NCBI RefSeq assembly: GCF_044987625.1
Contig: NZ_JBJDSB010000008.1
Location: 1 to 59,138 of the forward strand
Reading direction: 5' to 3'
From: Desulfobaculum sp044987625
Lineage (GTDB): Bacteria; Desulfobacterota; Desulfovibrionia; Desulfovibrionales; Desulfovibrionaceae
DNA length: 59,138 nt
A model generated the notes under the pieces. The model saw nothing but the letters and a program-made list of their open reading frames with translations, was not told the origin of the DNA and did not search any database. This document shows positions 35,162-44,211 of the stretch, one piece after another. Every line of letters begins with the position of its first letter. Within the stretch, counting starts at the first letter, position 1. Position numbers and translations under genes: made by a program.

Positions 35162-35551
35162 ATGGATATACAGACCCATCACGGAATTGATCAGGCCCTG
35201 TGCGGTGAGCCGCTGGAGATAAGGGACGGCTACAGCCGCGTACGCCTCATCTGCGGCGAGAACATGGCCGCAGACACAAGCGGACTCATTCACGGGGGCT
35301 TTCTCTTCGGGCTGGCGGATTATGCCGCCATGCTGGCAGTGAACCACCCCAATGTTGTGCTGGGCGCGGCGGAGACGAAATTTCTGAAGCCCTCACGCAT
35401 TGGCGACGAGCTTATCGCCATCGCGCGCGAGGAAGCGCCGGACGGCAAAAAGCGGATGGTCCATGTGGACGTGCACTGCGGTGACGAGTGCGTGTTTACG
35501 GGCACATTCACGTGTTTTGTGCCCTCGCGGCACGTTTTGGACGGGAAATAG
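35162..35551 (+). CDS. PaaI-type hotdog thioesterase
   Basis: A 129-residue hotdog-fold protein. The central helix stretch SGLIHGGFLFGLADYAAMLAVN holds the HGG and the acidic residue expected of PaaI-like acyl-CoA thioesterases, followed by the beta strand AAETKFLKPSRIGDEL. The start is the ATG with AGGAGGAATCC upstream. It would hydrolyse a small acyl-CoA or act on an acyl intermediate. It stands next to the convergent acetoin-dehydrogenase cluster, which makes acetyl-CoA, but no direct link is shown. Confidence 0.87.
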   Translation: MDIQTHHGIDQALCGEPLEIRDGYSRVRLICGENMAADTSGLIHGGFLFGLADYAAMLAVNHPNVVLGAAETKFLKPSRIGDELIAIAREEAPDGKKRMVHVDVHCGDECVFTGTFTCFVPSRHVLDGK

Positions 35552-35687
35552 ACGCGCCGCCCACCTGCGCCCCCATGTCCCGAAAGGGCAGGGCGGCGCA
35601 GGTGAACGGCGTTTGAGGAAGGACGGAAGGCCTCTGGCTGACCCACGCGGTGTGCTGGGTTGGCCGGGGCTTTTGTGGTTAAGGGCG

Positions 35688-36008
35688 CTAGTCGTTTTCG
35701 CCGCCCCAGATGCTGTCGCCGCTTTTCCCGCCAAGTCCGGGGTGGACGTCAAAGCGCACCACGCCGACGGGTACATCGACGGCTTTGGCGATGCGGGCCG
35801 CGCCTTCGTGCCCAAAGCCGCCGCACAGCTCAATGGCGCCAATGCCGTCGTGTTCCACCAGATACCGCGCCAGCGATTCGGCGTGTTTGTAGTTGCTCAC
35901 GGCGTAGGTCATTAGCTCAATTTCGTCGGTTGTGACGCAGGCTTTGTGTTTGGAGGGCGAACCGCCCGGGGCGATGAACAAAAATGCGGCCTTGAGTGGA
36001 GTGCTCAT
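35688..36008 (-). CDS. DUF6506-family protein
   Basis: A 106-residue protein starting MSTPLKAAFLFIAPGGSP after a good CGCAGGAG site. The core AVSNYKHAESLARYLVEHDG followed by AIELCGGFGHEGAARIAKAV matches the small DUF6506 family (GFG and GxxxI motifs). No catalytic residues are known. It is the last gene of the acetoin-type operon and overlaps acoX by four bases, so it probably supports the same pathway. Confidence 0.75.
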   Translation of the reverse strand: MSTPLKAAFLFIAPGGSPSKHKACVTTDEIELMTYAVSNYKHAESLARYLVEHDGIGAIELCGGFGHEGAARIAKAVDVPVGVVRFDVHPGLGGKSGDSIWGGEND

Positions 36009-37024
36009 ACTGTTCTCCTGCGTGTGGGCTTGGGCGTGTGGTATCGGGTGAAAAGTCCGTGTGCGCTGGCGAGGGCCATAACGCGTGGGACGTCCACGAC
36101 TTTGGGGCCATCGGTGCTGAGGGCGATGGATGCGCGGCTGCCGCGTGGAATGTCCACTTCGCGTTCGCCGTCTACGGCGATGAGGCCGGGCGTGGTGGCG
36201 ATGGCGAAGCGTTCTCCGGGCTGCATACGGCGCGAGGTGCGTACGGGAACCGTGGCGAACAGTCCCGGCGCGATGGGCGCGGTGACTGTTGCTTCCTGCG
36301 CGCGGCCAAGTTCCAGCGCGAGGCCGATGGGTTCCTCCGGCCGGATGGTCGTCAGCTGACCGCCAATGGCGGAAAGGCCGATGGAGGAGGGATCGCAGCG
36401 GGTGAGGAATATTTGCGGCACCTTGTCCATATTCCACACCGCCCGGGACCCCACAAAAATGTCGTCGTAGACCGCGGCGTCCACCAGCGCGATATCCGCG
36501 CGCGTCTCATCCAAATAGATATGGAACATGCACGTCGTGGTACAGCACTCGGCGAGGGGAAAGGCCCCTGTGGCGACGATGCCCGCGGCCAGTCCGGCAA
36601 TGGTGGCTTCACCCATGGAGGGGAACACATTGTTGGTGCCTGTGGAGAGGGGCAGGAGCGGGACGTCCACCGTGCCCTTACAGGCCGCGCGGTTGGTGCC
36701 GTCGCCGCCGAGGACGACCAAGCAGCCCGCGCCGCAGTCCTGCATGGCTTTTGCCGCTGCGGTGGTGTCCTGCTGGGTGTTTCGCACAGGAATATCAAGG
36801 GCCTGAACGGGGATGGATGGGGAAATGGCCTCCAGCGCGCGGGGGACGGTGCCGTAGGCGTCGGGCATATACACAATGCGTGACGCGCCCGCCTGCTCAA
36901 TGCCAATGATGAGCCGCCGGACCATACGGATTTTTTCCAGATTGTCGAAGACGCTCCCGTGGGCCACGAGGCGTCGTATATCCTTGCCTGATGCCGGATT
37001 TGCCAGAATGCCTACGGTGCTCAA
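36005..37024 (-). CDS. acoX: AcoX-type ATP-NAD kinase-like protein
   Basis: A 339-residue protein with the diacylglycerol/NAD-kinase motif LGGDGTNRAA and LSTGTNNVFP. N-terminal GILANPASGKDIRR and the overall length match AcoX of acetoin-catabolic clusters. Its biochemical role is still unknown even in model acetoin operons. It lies between acoB and the DUF6506 gene, overlapping the latter. Confidence 0.87.
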   Translation of the reverse strand: MSTVGILANPASGKDIRRLVAHGSVFDNLEKIRMVRRLIIGIEQAGASRIVYMPDAYGTVPRALEAISPSIPVQALDIPVRNTQQDTTAAAKAMQDCGAGCLVVLGGDGTNRAACKGTVDVPLLPLSTGTNNVFPSMGEATIAGLAAGIVATGAFPLAECCTTTCMFHIYLDETRADIALVDAAVYDDIFVGSRAVWNMDKVPQIFLTRCDPSSIGLSAIGGQLTTIRPEEPIGLALELGRAQEATVTAPIAPGLFATVPVRTSRRMQPGERFAIATTPGLIAVDGEREVDIPRGSRASIALSTDGPKVVDVPRVMALASAHGLFTRYHTPKPTRRRTV

Positions 37025-37087
37025 GGCGGCTCCTTCGTGCCCAAATGGCAGGCGGGAAGCGGCCGGGGCCGCCTCCCGCTACGCGAG

Positions 37088-38059
37088 TTATCGGATTGCT
37101 TTCACCGCCGAGACGATGTTGTCCGCTCCGGGAATGTAGTGCTGTTCCAGCGGCGGAGAGAAGGGCACGGGGCAGAAGGGCGCGCCAACGCGTTTGATGG
37201 GCGCGTCCAGATATTCCACGGCCTCCTCGGCCACCATGGCCGCGATTTCCGCGCCGGGGCCGGCGAACTGCACGGCCTCGTGGGCGATGACAAGGGCGTT
37301 GGTCTTCTTGACGGACTCCACGATGAGGTCCGTGTCCAGCGGCAGCAGGCAGCGCGGGTCGATGACTTCGGCGCTGATGCCGTCCTTCTCCAGCTGGCGT
37401 GCGGCTTCAAGGGATGCGTGGACGGTGTGGGAGGTGGCCACGATGGTCACGTCCGTGCCTTCGCGCTTCACATCACCCTTGCCGATTTCAATGGTGTAGC
37501 TCTCGTCCGGTACCTCGCCGGAGACGCCGTAGAGGAGCTTGTGCTCCAGAAACACGACGGGATTGTCGTCGCGGATGGCGCTGGTGAGCAGGCCCTTGGC
37601 GTCGTAGGGGGTGGAGGGGATGACGACCTTGAGGCCCGGAATGTTCATGAACCACGATTCAAGGCACTGCGAGTGCTGGGCGGCGGCGCCGATGCCTGCG
37701 CCCTGCGGCATCCGCAGCGTCATGGGTACGGTGGTTTTGCCGCCGAACATAAAGCGCATCTTGGCGGCCTGATTGAAGAGCTGGTCCATGGAGACGCCAA
37801 TAAAGTCCACAAACATCAGTTCCGCCACCGGACGCAGGCCGCACGCGGCGGCGCCAGCGGCCGCGCCGACAATGGCGCTTTCAGTGATGGGGGTGTCCAT
37901 GACGCGCTCTTTGCCGAAGGCGTCGTACAGCCCCTGCGTCACGCCAAAGCACCCGCCAAACTGTCCAACATCCTCGCCCATGATGAACACGTTCTCGTCG
38001 TGCTCCATTTCGTGACGCAGTGCGTCGTTCAGTGCCTGCAAATATGTCTTTTCGGCCAT
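37088..38059 (-). CDS. acoB: acetoin/pyruvate-type dehydrogenase E1 beta subunit
   Basis: A 323-residue transketolase-like beta subunit. Conserved stretches include FIMGEDVGQFGG, ITESAIVGAAAGAA, the FMFGGKTTVPMTLRMPQG block and the C-terminal DPRCLLPLD. With AcoA it forms the thiamine-diphosphate E1. In this family the partners are acetoin, pyruvate or branched 2-oxo acids; AcoX and the AcoR-like regulator point to acetoin or a related 2,3-dione precursor. Confidence 0.9.
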   Translation of the reverse strand: MAEKTYLQALNDALRHEMEHDENVFIMGEDVGQFGGCFGVTQGLYDAFGKERVMDTPITESAIVGAAAGAAACGLRPVAELMFVDFIGVSMDQLFNQAAKMRFMFGGKTTVPMTLRMPQGAGIGAAAQHSQCLESWFMNIPGLKVVIPSTPYDAKGLLTSAIRDDNPVVFLEHKLLYGVSGEVPDESYTIEIGKGDVKREGTDVTIVATSHTVHASLEAARQLEKDGISAEVIDPRCLLPLDTDLIVESVKKTNALVIAHEAVQFAGPGAEIAAMVAEEAVEYLDAPIKRVGAPFCPVPFSPPLEQHYIPGADNIVSAVKAIR

Positions 38060-38107
38060 TGTAATGCTCCGTTGGGTCGAATTTTTCGGAAATGCTGACC
38101 TTGCGTC

Positions 38108-39067
38108 TTATGCGTACACGTCGTCCATCAGCGCGGAGGCGGGGGGCAGGGGGCTGTCCTGCGCAAACTTCACAGCCTCTTCGACTTCACCGGCAATGCG
38201 CTCCTTGATGTCCGCTGCCTCTTTCGCCGTGAGGGTCTTGCTCTCCACCAGCTTCTGCTCAAAGCGGGGGATGGGATCTTTGGCCATCCATTCTTCCAGC
38301 TCTTCGTCGCAGCGGTAGGTGCAGGCGTCGCCCTCAAAGTGGCCGCGCCAGCGGTAGGTCTTGCATTCTACAAGGGAGGGGCCTTCGCCCTTTCTGGCGC
38401 GGGCAACGGCCTCGGTGACGGCCTCGTGCACGGCCAGCACGTCGTTTCCGTCCACCACAATGCCGGGCATGTCGTAGGCGGCGGCGCGGTCGGCAATGTC
38501 CACAACGGCCATGGAGCGGCACTGCGGGCACGAGATGCCGTAGCCGTTATTTTCGTTGATGAAGACGAGGGGCAGTTTCCATGCGCTGGCCATATTCAGG
38601 GATTCCTGCGTGGTTCCCTGATTGGACGCGCCGTCCCCGAAAAAGCACAGGGCCACGTCGTCGGTATTGCGGTATTTGGCGGCCAGCGCTGCGCCTACGG
38701 CCAGCGGGCCACCGCCCCCAACAATGCCGTTGGCGCCAAGAATGCCAAGGTCCAGGTCGGCGATGTGCATGGAGCCGCCCTTGCCTTTGCAGTAGCCGGT
38801 CTGCTTGCCGAAAATTTCGGCCATCATCAGCTTGAGGTCGCCGCCTTTGGCCAGCAGGTGGCCATGGCCGCGGTGGGTGCTGGTGATCATGTCCTTGTTG
38901 GTCAATGTGGCGCAGGCGCCGGTGGCCACGGCCTCTTCGCCCAGATACAAATGCACGAACCCGGGAATTTCGCCAGCGGCGAAGAACTCCTGCAGTTTCT
39001 GTTCGAAAAACCGAATCCTGTTCATGGTTTCGAACATGTGAACCAATGTCTTCTTGCTGAGAGCCAT
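38108..39067 (-). CDS. acoA: acetoin/pyruvate-type dehydrogenase E1 alpha subunit
   Basis: A 319-residue alpha subunit. It shows the thiamine-diphosphate motif CFFGDGASNQGTTQESLN and ENNGYGIS, preceded by GHLLAKGGDLKLMMAEI and the KGGSMHI block. The start MALSKKTLVHMFETM is set by AAGGAGCGAAAA; the longer frame overlaps the Lin0512 gene. It is followed by acoB after 48 bases. Confidence 0.92.
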   Translation of the reverse strand: MALSKKTLVHMFETMNRIRFFEQKLQEFFAAGEIPGFVHLYLGEEAVATGACATLTNKDMITSTHRGHGHLLAKGGDLKLMMAEIFGKQTGYCKGKGGSMHIADLDLGILGANGIVGGGGPLAVGAALAAKYRNTDDVALCFFGDGASNQGTTQESLNMASAWKLPLVFINENNGYGISCPQCRSMAVVDIADRAAAYDMPGIVVDGNDVLAVHEAVTEAVARARKGEGPSLVECKTYRWRGHFEGDACTYRCDEELEEWMAKDPIPRFEQKLVESKTLTAKEAADIKERIAGEVEEAVKFAQDSPLPPASALMDDVYA

Positions 39068-39092
39068 TTTTTCGCTCCTTTTCTCTGATGAG

Positions 39093-39509
39093 TTAGTCGG
39101 CCCGTGAGGGCGCGGCGCATGCTTCGCAGGCTGGAGCATGTGCTTTGTCCATGTCCACGCTGACGGTGAGGGCGGCGCACGCCACGATAATATTGCTCGT
39201 CCCCGGCCCGAAGCAGGGGACCTCGATGCCTGCGGCGCTCATGCCTCCGGCGGTGACGGAAACCGAGGCCTTGCCAATGGGGATGACGGCGCGGACAGCT
39301 TCGGTGTCCACGCACTCCGGCGCGGGGACGGCCACTTGGGCATGCACGTACACGCCTTGGAAGTTCTCCCGCCCCCATATCTCTACAAGGCCGCACAGGC
39401 AGGTGCGGGACATGGCGTCGCGCACGGCGCGCACGGCGGCTTTGGTCATGTCCTCGCCGTGCATGTCTGCGGCGTAGCCGAGTTCGATGGCGAATCGCTT
39501 TCGTGACAT
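39093..39509 (-). CDS. Lin0512-family protein
   Basis: A 138-residue protein of the Lin0512 family (N-terminus RFAIELGYAADMHGEDMTKA, then TCLCGLVEI). It has several conserved cysteines and ends with a Cys-containing tail (ACEACAA). Function is unknown. It sits between acoC and acoA in the operon with a good ribosome binding context. The family tends to occur with 2-oxo-acid-type operons, so an accessory role is likely. Confidence 0.75.
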   Translation of the reverse strand: MSRKRFAIELGYAADMHGEDMTKAAVRAVRDAMSRTCLCGLVEIWGRENFQGVYVHAQVAVPAPECVDTEAVRAVIPIGKASVSVTAGGMSAAGIEVPCFGPGTSNIIVACAALTVSVDMDKAHAPACEACAAPSRAD

Positions 39510-39518
39510 GGCGTCTCC

Positions 39519-40871
39519 CTAAACCGTCATGAGGCCCGGGGTTTCCAGCATGTCTGCGAGCTCGCGCAGGAAGGTCATGGCCGGTGCGCCGTCGGTGACC
39601 ATGTGGTTGAAGGTGAGCGACAGCGTCATCATGCTGCGGATGGCGATTTCCCCGTCCTTGACGCCGGGCTTTTCCACCACGCGTCCAACGCCAAGAATGC
39701 CTGTCTCCGGCGGGTTGAGGATGGGGGTAAAGCCGTCCACGCCCAGCATGCTGACGTTGCTGATGGTGAAGGTGCCGCCGGAGATTTCGTCCATGTTCAG
39801 GCCGCCCTGACGCGCGCGTGCGGCGGCGTCGCGGACGTGGGTTTTGAGTTCTTCAAGGGTGAAGGTGTCGGCCTCTTTGACATTGGGGACGATGAGGCCG
39901 CTGGGCAGGGAGACGGCAACGCCAAGGTTGACGTGCTCGTGCATGTGGATGCCGTCGTCCTGCAGGGTGGAGTTCATGACCGGGTGGCGCTTGAGGGCGC
40001 GGCAGACCGCGTAGCAGATGATGTCGTTGTAGGAGAGGCGATACTCGGGATTGCGGCGGTTGCGCTGGCGCAGGGTGTCGCGCAGGCGGACCATTTCCGT
40101 GACGTCAGCCTCCACAAACACGGTGAGCTGGGCGCTTGTTTGCAGGCTGGAATGCATGTTGTCCGCAACGATTTTGCGCACGCCTTCCATGGGCACAATG
40201 GTGTCCTGCGTGGCGGGCTGCTGCGGGGCTGGTTCGGCTGGCGCGGCGGGGTTCATGGCGCGCAGGATGTCGGCCTTGGTAATCTTGCCGCCGTCGCCGG
40301 TGCCGGCGATCTGGCTGAGGTCGATGCCCTTTTTGCGGGCAAAGGCGATGGTCTTGGGGCTGGCGTTGATGCCGCCGCCTGCGTCGGCTACGGCCTGTAC
40401 GTCGCGCTTGGTGACCGCGCCGTCCCGGCCGGTGCCGTCAACGGAGGCGAGGTCGACGCCCAGGTCTTCGGCGAGCTTGCGGGCGGCGGGCATGGCGGGG
40501 ATGAAGCCGTCCTCTCTGGCGGGAGCCTTTTCACCAGCAGGCGTTGCCGCGCTTGCGCCAGCGTCGGCGGCTGGAGCCTCGGCAGTGGCCGTGGGCGCTG
40601 GCGCGCCGCCGTCTACGCGTTCCGGGGTTTCGCCGTCGGCGGCAATGGTGCCCACAGGGGCTTGCACTGCGGCCACGTCGCCCTCGGGAACGATGATTTG
40701 AAACAGAATACCACTGGCAGGAGCTTCGACCGAGTTGGTGATCTTGTCGGTTTCCACCTCGAATAGGGGCTCACCTTCGGTGACCGCATCGCCCTCGGCC
40801 TTGAGCCACCGGACGATTTTTCCTTCCTTCATGGTCAAGCCCCATTTGGGCATGATCACTTGTTGGGCCAT
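39519..40871 (-). CDS. acoC: dihydrolipoamide acyltransferase E2 (AcoC type)
   Basis: A 450-residue E2. It has an N-terminal lipoyl domain with the modified lysine in ETDKITNS (Lys43) and an Ala/Pro-rich linker. Two peripheral-subunit-binding-like modules follow (about 133-170 and 178-215). The catalytic domain has the His-x3-Asp-Gly motif NHMVTDGAPA (His423, Asp427). Two binding modules are more than the usual one. It is the first gene of the operon, behind the sigma54 promoter at 40913-40929. No E3 lipoamide dehydrogenase gene lies nearby, so E3 must be supplied from elsewhere. Confidence 0.93.
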   Translation of the reverse strand: MAQQVIMPKWGLTMKEGKIVRWLKAEGDAVTEGEPLFEVETDKITNSVEAPASGILFQIIVPEGDVAAVQAPVGTIAADGETPERVDGGAPAPTATAEAPAADAGASAATPAGEKAPAREDGFIPAMPAARKLAEDLGVDLASVDGTGRDGAVTKRDVQAVADAGGGINASPKTIAFARKKGIDLSQIAGTGDGGKITKADILRAMNPAAPAEPAPQQPATQDTIVPMEGVRKIVADNMHSSLQTSAQLTVFVEADVTEMVRLRDTLRQRNRRNPEYRLSYNDIICYAVCRALKRHPVMNSTLQDDGIHMHEHVNLGVAVSLPSGLIVPNVKEADTFTLEELKTHVRDAAARARQGGLNMDEISGGTFTISNVSMLGVDGFTPILNPPETGILGVGRVVEKPGVKDGEIAIRSMMTLSLTFNHMVTDGAPAMTFLRELADMLETPGLMTV

Positions 40872-40912
40872 GACGTTCCTCCTGAATATTTTCGTGTCGG
40901 TGTCATGACGGA

Positions 40913-40929
40913 TTGCAACGGAGGTGCCA
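40913..40929 (-). promoter_or_regulatory. sigma54 promoter of the aco-type operon
   Basis: On the minus strand TGGCACCTCCGTTGCAA, an almost perfect -24/-12 element (TGGCAC, five bases, TTGCA), about 42 bases upstream of the acoC ATG. Confidence 0.88.
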
Positions 40930-41093
40930 TGGAAAGAAAAACTGATATTTCAGAGCGTTATATGAGACATGCGGCGAGAGGGAGCGCCATTTGTTCGGGA
41001 ACGGGACAACAGAGGATCCCCCGCAAGTTTGGCGCTGAAAATGATGATAACTATACGTAATTTATAAGTAATATGGTTCTTATAGTCGGGGAG

Positions 41094-41114
41094 AGTGTTC
41101 CAGAATTGAACACT
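41094..41114. promoter_or_regulatory. inverted repeat, probable activator (AcoR-like) binding site
   Basis: Arms AGTGTTC and GAACACT with a 7-base spacer, about 165 bases upstream of the sigma54 promoter and between the divergent operon and its regulator. A second half site, GTGAACAC, lies near 41140. Distance and symmetry fit an enhancer-binding protein site. Confidence 0.65.
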
Positions 41115-41196
41115 TGACGAAGGCGTCTGGTTATAGGGATGTGAACACGTGCCTATCGATAACGAGTGACGCTTTCTGACGAAATGGAGGCCATCC

Positions 41197-43245
41197 ATGT
41201 ATTCGCTTTTCCGGGAAGGTGACAGCTTCGGTATACGTCCCACCGCGCCTGATGTGTCGGCGTCGCATGTGGTGACGCCGCCCATGCGCCCACAGCGCCG
41301 AGAGCCGGGGGTGGACTACACGAACTGGAAACAGTTTATGGAGAAGGGAAAGCTGCCGGATGGGGGGATGGATGCGTCGCTTGTGGATTCATGGCGCCGA
41401 TGTCTCGCCCTTGGGGTGGACCCAGCGCCGCGAAGCTGCTGGGACTTCGTTCCCATGAAGCAGTTGGAGCGGTTTACCTCTGTCCTCGACAAAGTCAGTC
41501 CGGATATTCTCGATACGACCTATTCGGCCATCCAAGGCAAGGACCTGCTCATAACCATCACCAACGCTGAAGGCAGAGTGGCCAGAACATGTGGTGACAA
41601 GGAGATCTTGCGCCGCGCCTACAAGCTGAACTTTGGGCCCGGGGCCAATTGGTCGGAGAAAAGCGTGGGCACCAACGCCATCGGCACGGCATTGGCTACG
41701 GGCCAGCCTATGCAGGTGTTCGGCGAAGAACACTTCTGCCGCAGCCACCATAGTTGGAGTTGCACAGCCGCCCCCATCTACGACCCGCACGGCAGTGTGT
41801 GGGGAAGCATCGACATTTCCGGCGAGAAGACCGCCGACCACTCCATGTCCTTGAGTTTGGTCCTGCAGGCTGCGCGCGCCATGGAACAGCGCCTGTGTCA
41901 GTTCTATTGCTCCGAAATTGAAGGGAAAATGACGTCGCTGTTCTCGTCCATGTTTAACTCCGTCATGATGGGCATTGTCACCTTGGACAATACAGGGCGC
42001 GTCATCAGCTCCAACTCCGTGGCCGAAACCTTGCTGGCCCGTCCCGGCCAAAGTCTGCGCGGCCGGCGGGGCAATACGCTGTTCGACTACGACGCCTACC
42101 TTGGAAAGATGAAGTCCGCGTCCATGAACGAACCTGTTGTGCTGCGGTGTTTTGTCAATCCGGACCTCTTTGTCCGCGCGATACCAATATTTGATGCCAA
42201 CGGCAGTTTAAACGACACCATCGTCACCGTGAGCGAGGTCCAGCGTCCGCGGGCCCGCGCGGCGGCCATCCATCAGAAAAAGGACGCCCCTGTTCCGGGA
42301 TTTGAAAAGGTCCTGCATGCCAGTGCGGCCATGCGCAAGGTTGTGGAGCGCGCGGCCAATGCCGCCAAAACCCCGTCCACAATTTTGCTGCATGGCGAGT
42401 CAGGCACGGGCAAGGAGCTGTTCGCCCGCGGCATCCACAATGCAGGGCCGCGCAGCACGGGGCCGTTTGTGGCCATCAACTGCGGCGCGTTTTCGGAGGA
42501 GCTTATCCAGAGCGAGCTGTTCGGCTACACCGAAGGCGCGTTTACCGGCGCGGCCAAGAAGGGCCGGGTGGGGAAGTTTGAGGAAGCGCACAAGGGTGTG
42601 TTGTTCCTCGATGAAATTTCGGAGATGCCGTTTTCCATGCAGGTTAACCTGCTCCGCGTGTTGGAGGAGCGCGCGGTCACTCCCGTTGGCGGGAATACCC
42701 CGCGCAAGGTGGATGTGAAGGTCGTGGCGGCCACCAACAAGGACCTCTGGGGCCTTGTGGAGCAGGGCGCGTTCCGCGAAGACCTCTACTACCGGCTGAA
42801 CGTGGTCCAGCTCACCATCCCGGCACTTCGCCAGCGAAACGACGATGTCCTGCTCCTCGTGCGCCATCACTTGCGCCGTCTGTGTACGGAATTCGGCCTT
42901 CCGGAGGCGCGGCTTACGATTGAGGCCGAGCATCTCCTCAAAAGCTACCACTGGCCCGGCAACGTCCGTGAGCTCATCAACTGCCTTGAACACGCCGTCA
43001 ACAACCTCGCCGGGGACACCCTCACCCCGGACGACCTGCCGCACTACCTGACAGAGCGTTGCCAGAACGGCACCACCTCCCCCGCCCCGCAAGGCGGCGA
43101 ATTCCAACTGACCAAACGCGAAGCCGACACCATCCGCGAAGCCCTCGACTATCACGATGGCAACATCAGCAAAACCGCCAAAGCCCTCGGCATAGGCCGC
43201 AACACCCTCTACGCCAAAATGGAGAAGTTTCGGATAGAGGTGTGA
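41197..43245 (+). CDS. acoR: AcoR-like sigma54-dependent transcriptional activator
   Basis: A 682-residue enhancer-binding protein. An N-terminal GAF-type sensory region (about 80-230) and a PAS-like region (about 245-340) are followed by the AAA+ domain with Walker A GESGTGKELF, the sigma54-contact loop GAFTGA and Walker B VLFLDEISEM. A Fis-type helix-turn-helix closes the protein (NISKTAKALGIGRNTLYAKM). It is divergent from acoC. The AcoR family responds to acetoin; that ligand is inferred here. Confidence 0.92.
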   Translation: MYSLFREGDSFGIRPTAPDVSASHVVTPPMRPQRREPGVDYTNWKQFMEKGKLPDGGMDASLVDSWRRCLALGVDPAPRSCWDFVPMKQLERFTSVLDKVSPDILDTTYSAIQGKDLLITITNAEGRVARTCGDKEILRRAYKLNFGPGANWSEKSVGTNAIGTALATGQPMQVFGEEHFCRSHHSWSCTAAPIYDPHGSVWGSIDISGEKTADHSMSLSLVLQAARAMEQRLCQFYCSEIEGKMTSLFSSMFNSVMMGIVTLDNTGRVISSNSVAETLLARPGQSLRGRRGNTLFDYDAYLGKMKSASMNEPVVLRCFVNPDLFVRAIPIFDANGSLNDTIVTVSEVQRPRARAAAIHQKKDAPVPGFEKVLHASAAMRKVVERAANAAKTPSTILLHGESGTGKELFARGIHNAGPRSTGPFVAINCGAFSEELIQSELFGYTEGAFTGAAKKGRVGKFEEAHKGVLFLDEISEMPFSMQVNLLRVLEERAVTPVGGNTPRKVDVKVVAATNKDLWGLVEQGAFREDLYYRLNVVQLTIPALRQRNDDVLLLVRHHLRRLCTEFGLPEARLTIEAEHLLKSYHWPGNVRELINCLEHAVNNLAGDTLTPDDLPHYLTERCQNGTTSPAPQGGEFQLTKREADTIREALDYHDGNISKTAKALGIGRNTLYAKMEKFRIEV

Positions 43246-43394
43246 TGGGGGGCGAGTCCTCCCATCTTCAGGAGACCTGAAAATTCGATTGGTCCGGGTA
43301 TGCTGGGAATCATGCTCCTTGATTTGCCTATAGTTGCATATATGATACTTATAGTGGCTTTAAGTTTTATATTCGTAACTTTTGGGGAGGGGCG

Positions 43395-43733
43395 ATGCCG
43401 AAATGTTTGGCGAAAGAGGCCTTGCCACCTGAATTGGCATACCAGCTCAAGCGTCTGGGGCAGAATATTCGTGTTGCTCGCAAGCGTCGCCGGATTACTC
43501 TCCAGCAGCTTGCAGAGAGCGCCCTGACGTCCAAGGCGACAGTGATTCGGCTTGAGAAAGGCGAAGGTCGAGTAAGCTTGGCCATACTCGCGCAGGTTCT
43601 CTGGGTCTTGGGATTACACAAACAAATTGGCGACCTCGTCGAGCCGAAAACCGATGAATACGGCGCGTTGCTCGAACTGAGCCGCTTGCCAAAGCGTGTG
43701 AGGAATCCTCGTGACGACGAGTTGGATTTCTGA
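43395..43733 (+). CDS. hipB: HipB-like XRE-family DNA-binding protein
   Basis: A 112-residue protein with an XRE helix-turn-helix at about 22-75 (NIRVARKRRRITLQQLAES, then SKATVIRLEKGEG). Its C-terminus, LPKRVRNPRDDELDF, is the classic tail of HipB antitoxins. Immediately downstream are fragments of hipA, so this is the surviving antitoxin-side half of a hipBA operon. It may still repress its own promoter. Confidence 0.82.
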   Translation: MPKCLAKEALPPELAYQLKRLGQNIRVARKRRRITLQQLAESALTSKATVIRLEKGEGRVSLAILAQVLWVLGLHKQIGDLVEPKTDEYGALLELSRLPKRVRNPRDDELDF

Positions 43734-43748
43734 ATTTGGGAGAGGTCG

Positions 43749-44211
43749 GTGCGAACACGTGCGACAAGTGTGTATTTGAGTCTCGAGGGGGGAGTGGGGC
43801 CCCTCAAGGTGACTGAAGTTCATTGAAGATGGGAGCTGGTTTTACAGCGTGTTCAGCCCCGCTCACCGTTATCTTGAGCGCCCAGATGCTGTGCAGGCTG
43901 GCTAGGGGCGTTGTTTGCTCAAGCGAGCCGCGGAGTCCTCAAGGGGCTTCCTCATTGACTTTGGTTTTCTTACATTGTGTGAGTCATTCGGAATGGATTG
44001 GGGCGATGCTGTCAAAATTGCGGAAGACATTGCCATGACCGTCGCAACAGAATGGGAGCCGTTGTATCGAAAGTGCGGTGGGGCGGCGCGGAATTTTCCT
44101 GAGCGGCACAATTCGTTCAGAGAGTCGCAGCGTTATTTGCTAGCGTGTGATGTGAAAGAAGATGACATAGCTTTTTCAGAGAGGATGCCCGAAGTCGGGC
44201 AGGAGCTGGAA
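43749..44211 (+). pseudogene. hipA: decayed hipA (kinase toxin) fragments
   Basis: Sixteen bases after hipB, a GTG opens the HipA-like start RTRATSVYLSLEGGVGPLKV, which hits a stop. Another frame (+1) continues with FYSVFSPAHRYLERPDAV up to a stop at 43903. A third piece (from about 43915) resembles the HipA C-terminus (CESFGMDWGDAVKIAEDIAM). The kinase core is absent. The last piece is open into the following Fic-like gene. Assignment rests on pattern similarity and gene order. Confidence 0.55.
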
